A stretch of DNA of 64,000 nt, from positions 62,001-126,000 of the forward strand of contig JAEZFD010000072.1 of the NCBI GenBank assembly GCA_023417655.1. The letters run 5' to 3'. The position numbers and the translations under genes were made by a program. How positions within the stretch are numbered: position 1 is the stretch's first letter; each line of letters starts with the position of its first letter. Under the pieces are notes generated by a model. It saw only the letters and a list, made by a program, of their open reading frames with translations, ran no database searches and was not told the DNA's origin. The DNA comes from Planctomycetota bacterium (lineage in GTDB: Bacteria; Planctomycetota; Planctomycetia; Planctomycetales; Planctomycetaceae). Of the stretch, positions 63,942 through 64,000 are shown piece after piece.

Positions 63942-64000
63942 CATGCCAAGAGTGACATCTGCGGAATCCCCCACATCAAGCGTGGCAGTTTACGCGAGCC
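63942..64000 (+). CDS. Start of a gene leaving the window
   Basis: An ATG with GAGGAG five bases upstream opens a frame that stays open to the right edge (19 complete codons: PRVTSAESPTSSVAVYAS after Met). Too short to name. Confidence 0.4.

Overview
The window looks like a chromosomal piece of a planctomycete (class Planctomycetia). The markers are five DUF1559 pseudopilin-like genes with the H-X9-DG tail, small lipoproteins paired with them, a DUF1080-type protein, Tat-exported metallophosphoesterase and Gfo/Idh/MocA proteins, a cytoplasmic Ser/Thr kinase, a very large PQQ-type beta-propeller protein and weak or absent Shine-Dalgarno sites on several genes. I saw no rRNA, tRNA, CRISPR array or recognisable insertion sequence.

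Region by region. 1-1427: the 5' part of a secreted, probably outer-membrane protein running off the left edge. 1830-7827: a three-gene operon on the minus strand for a DAB-type inorganic carbon transporter (DabA, DabB and a second NuoM-like membrane subunit), joined by 4-base overlaps. 8219-10616: an OmpR-type two-component pair. 10694-15373: a late flagellar cluster on the minus strand (fliS, fliD, flagellin, flgM-like). Divergent from it at 15536-19444 is an overlapping trio: a TPR protein with an STN-like domain, a secreted low-complexity protein and a small helical protein. 19629-21760: two convergent sigma-54 activators without receiver domains. 22863-25640: a hybrid kinase with four PAS domains. 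25941-31000: housekeeping and exported proteins (YebC, metallophosphoesterase, DUF4198, HisC, HisB), then TruD.

32407-36488, 50800-53970 and 60060-61728 hold five DUF1559 proteins. Four of these are followed at once by a small lipoprotein, so the repeated unit looks like a two-gene surface module. Between them lie an oxidoreductase, methionine aminopeptidase, a glycosyltransferase, HemE, an amidohydrolase overlapping a 1531-residue beta-propeller protein, a DUF1080-like protein, a HAD phosphatase and the kinase. 54268-59652 carries a 51-residue membrane peptide, a ceramidase-like protein, a small membrane protein, an SDR enzyme, NfeD and ATP sulfurylase. The right end has a cyclopropane-fatty-acid-synthase-like methyltransferase flanked by short inverted tracts, then mostly non-coding sequence and the first codons of a gene that leaves the window.

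The strongest signals for follow-up are the DUF1559/lipoprotein modules, the three-component DAB operon, a dispersed palindromic repeat of about 80 bp found beside several of these genes, and unusual residues in otherwise conserved motifs (GAFTNA in one sigma-54 activator, Gln at a bicarbonate-ligand position of the CFA-like enzyme).
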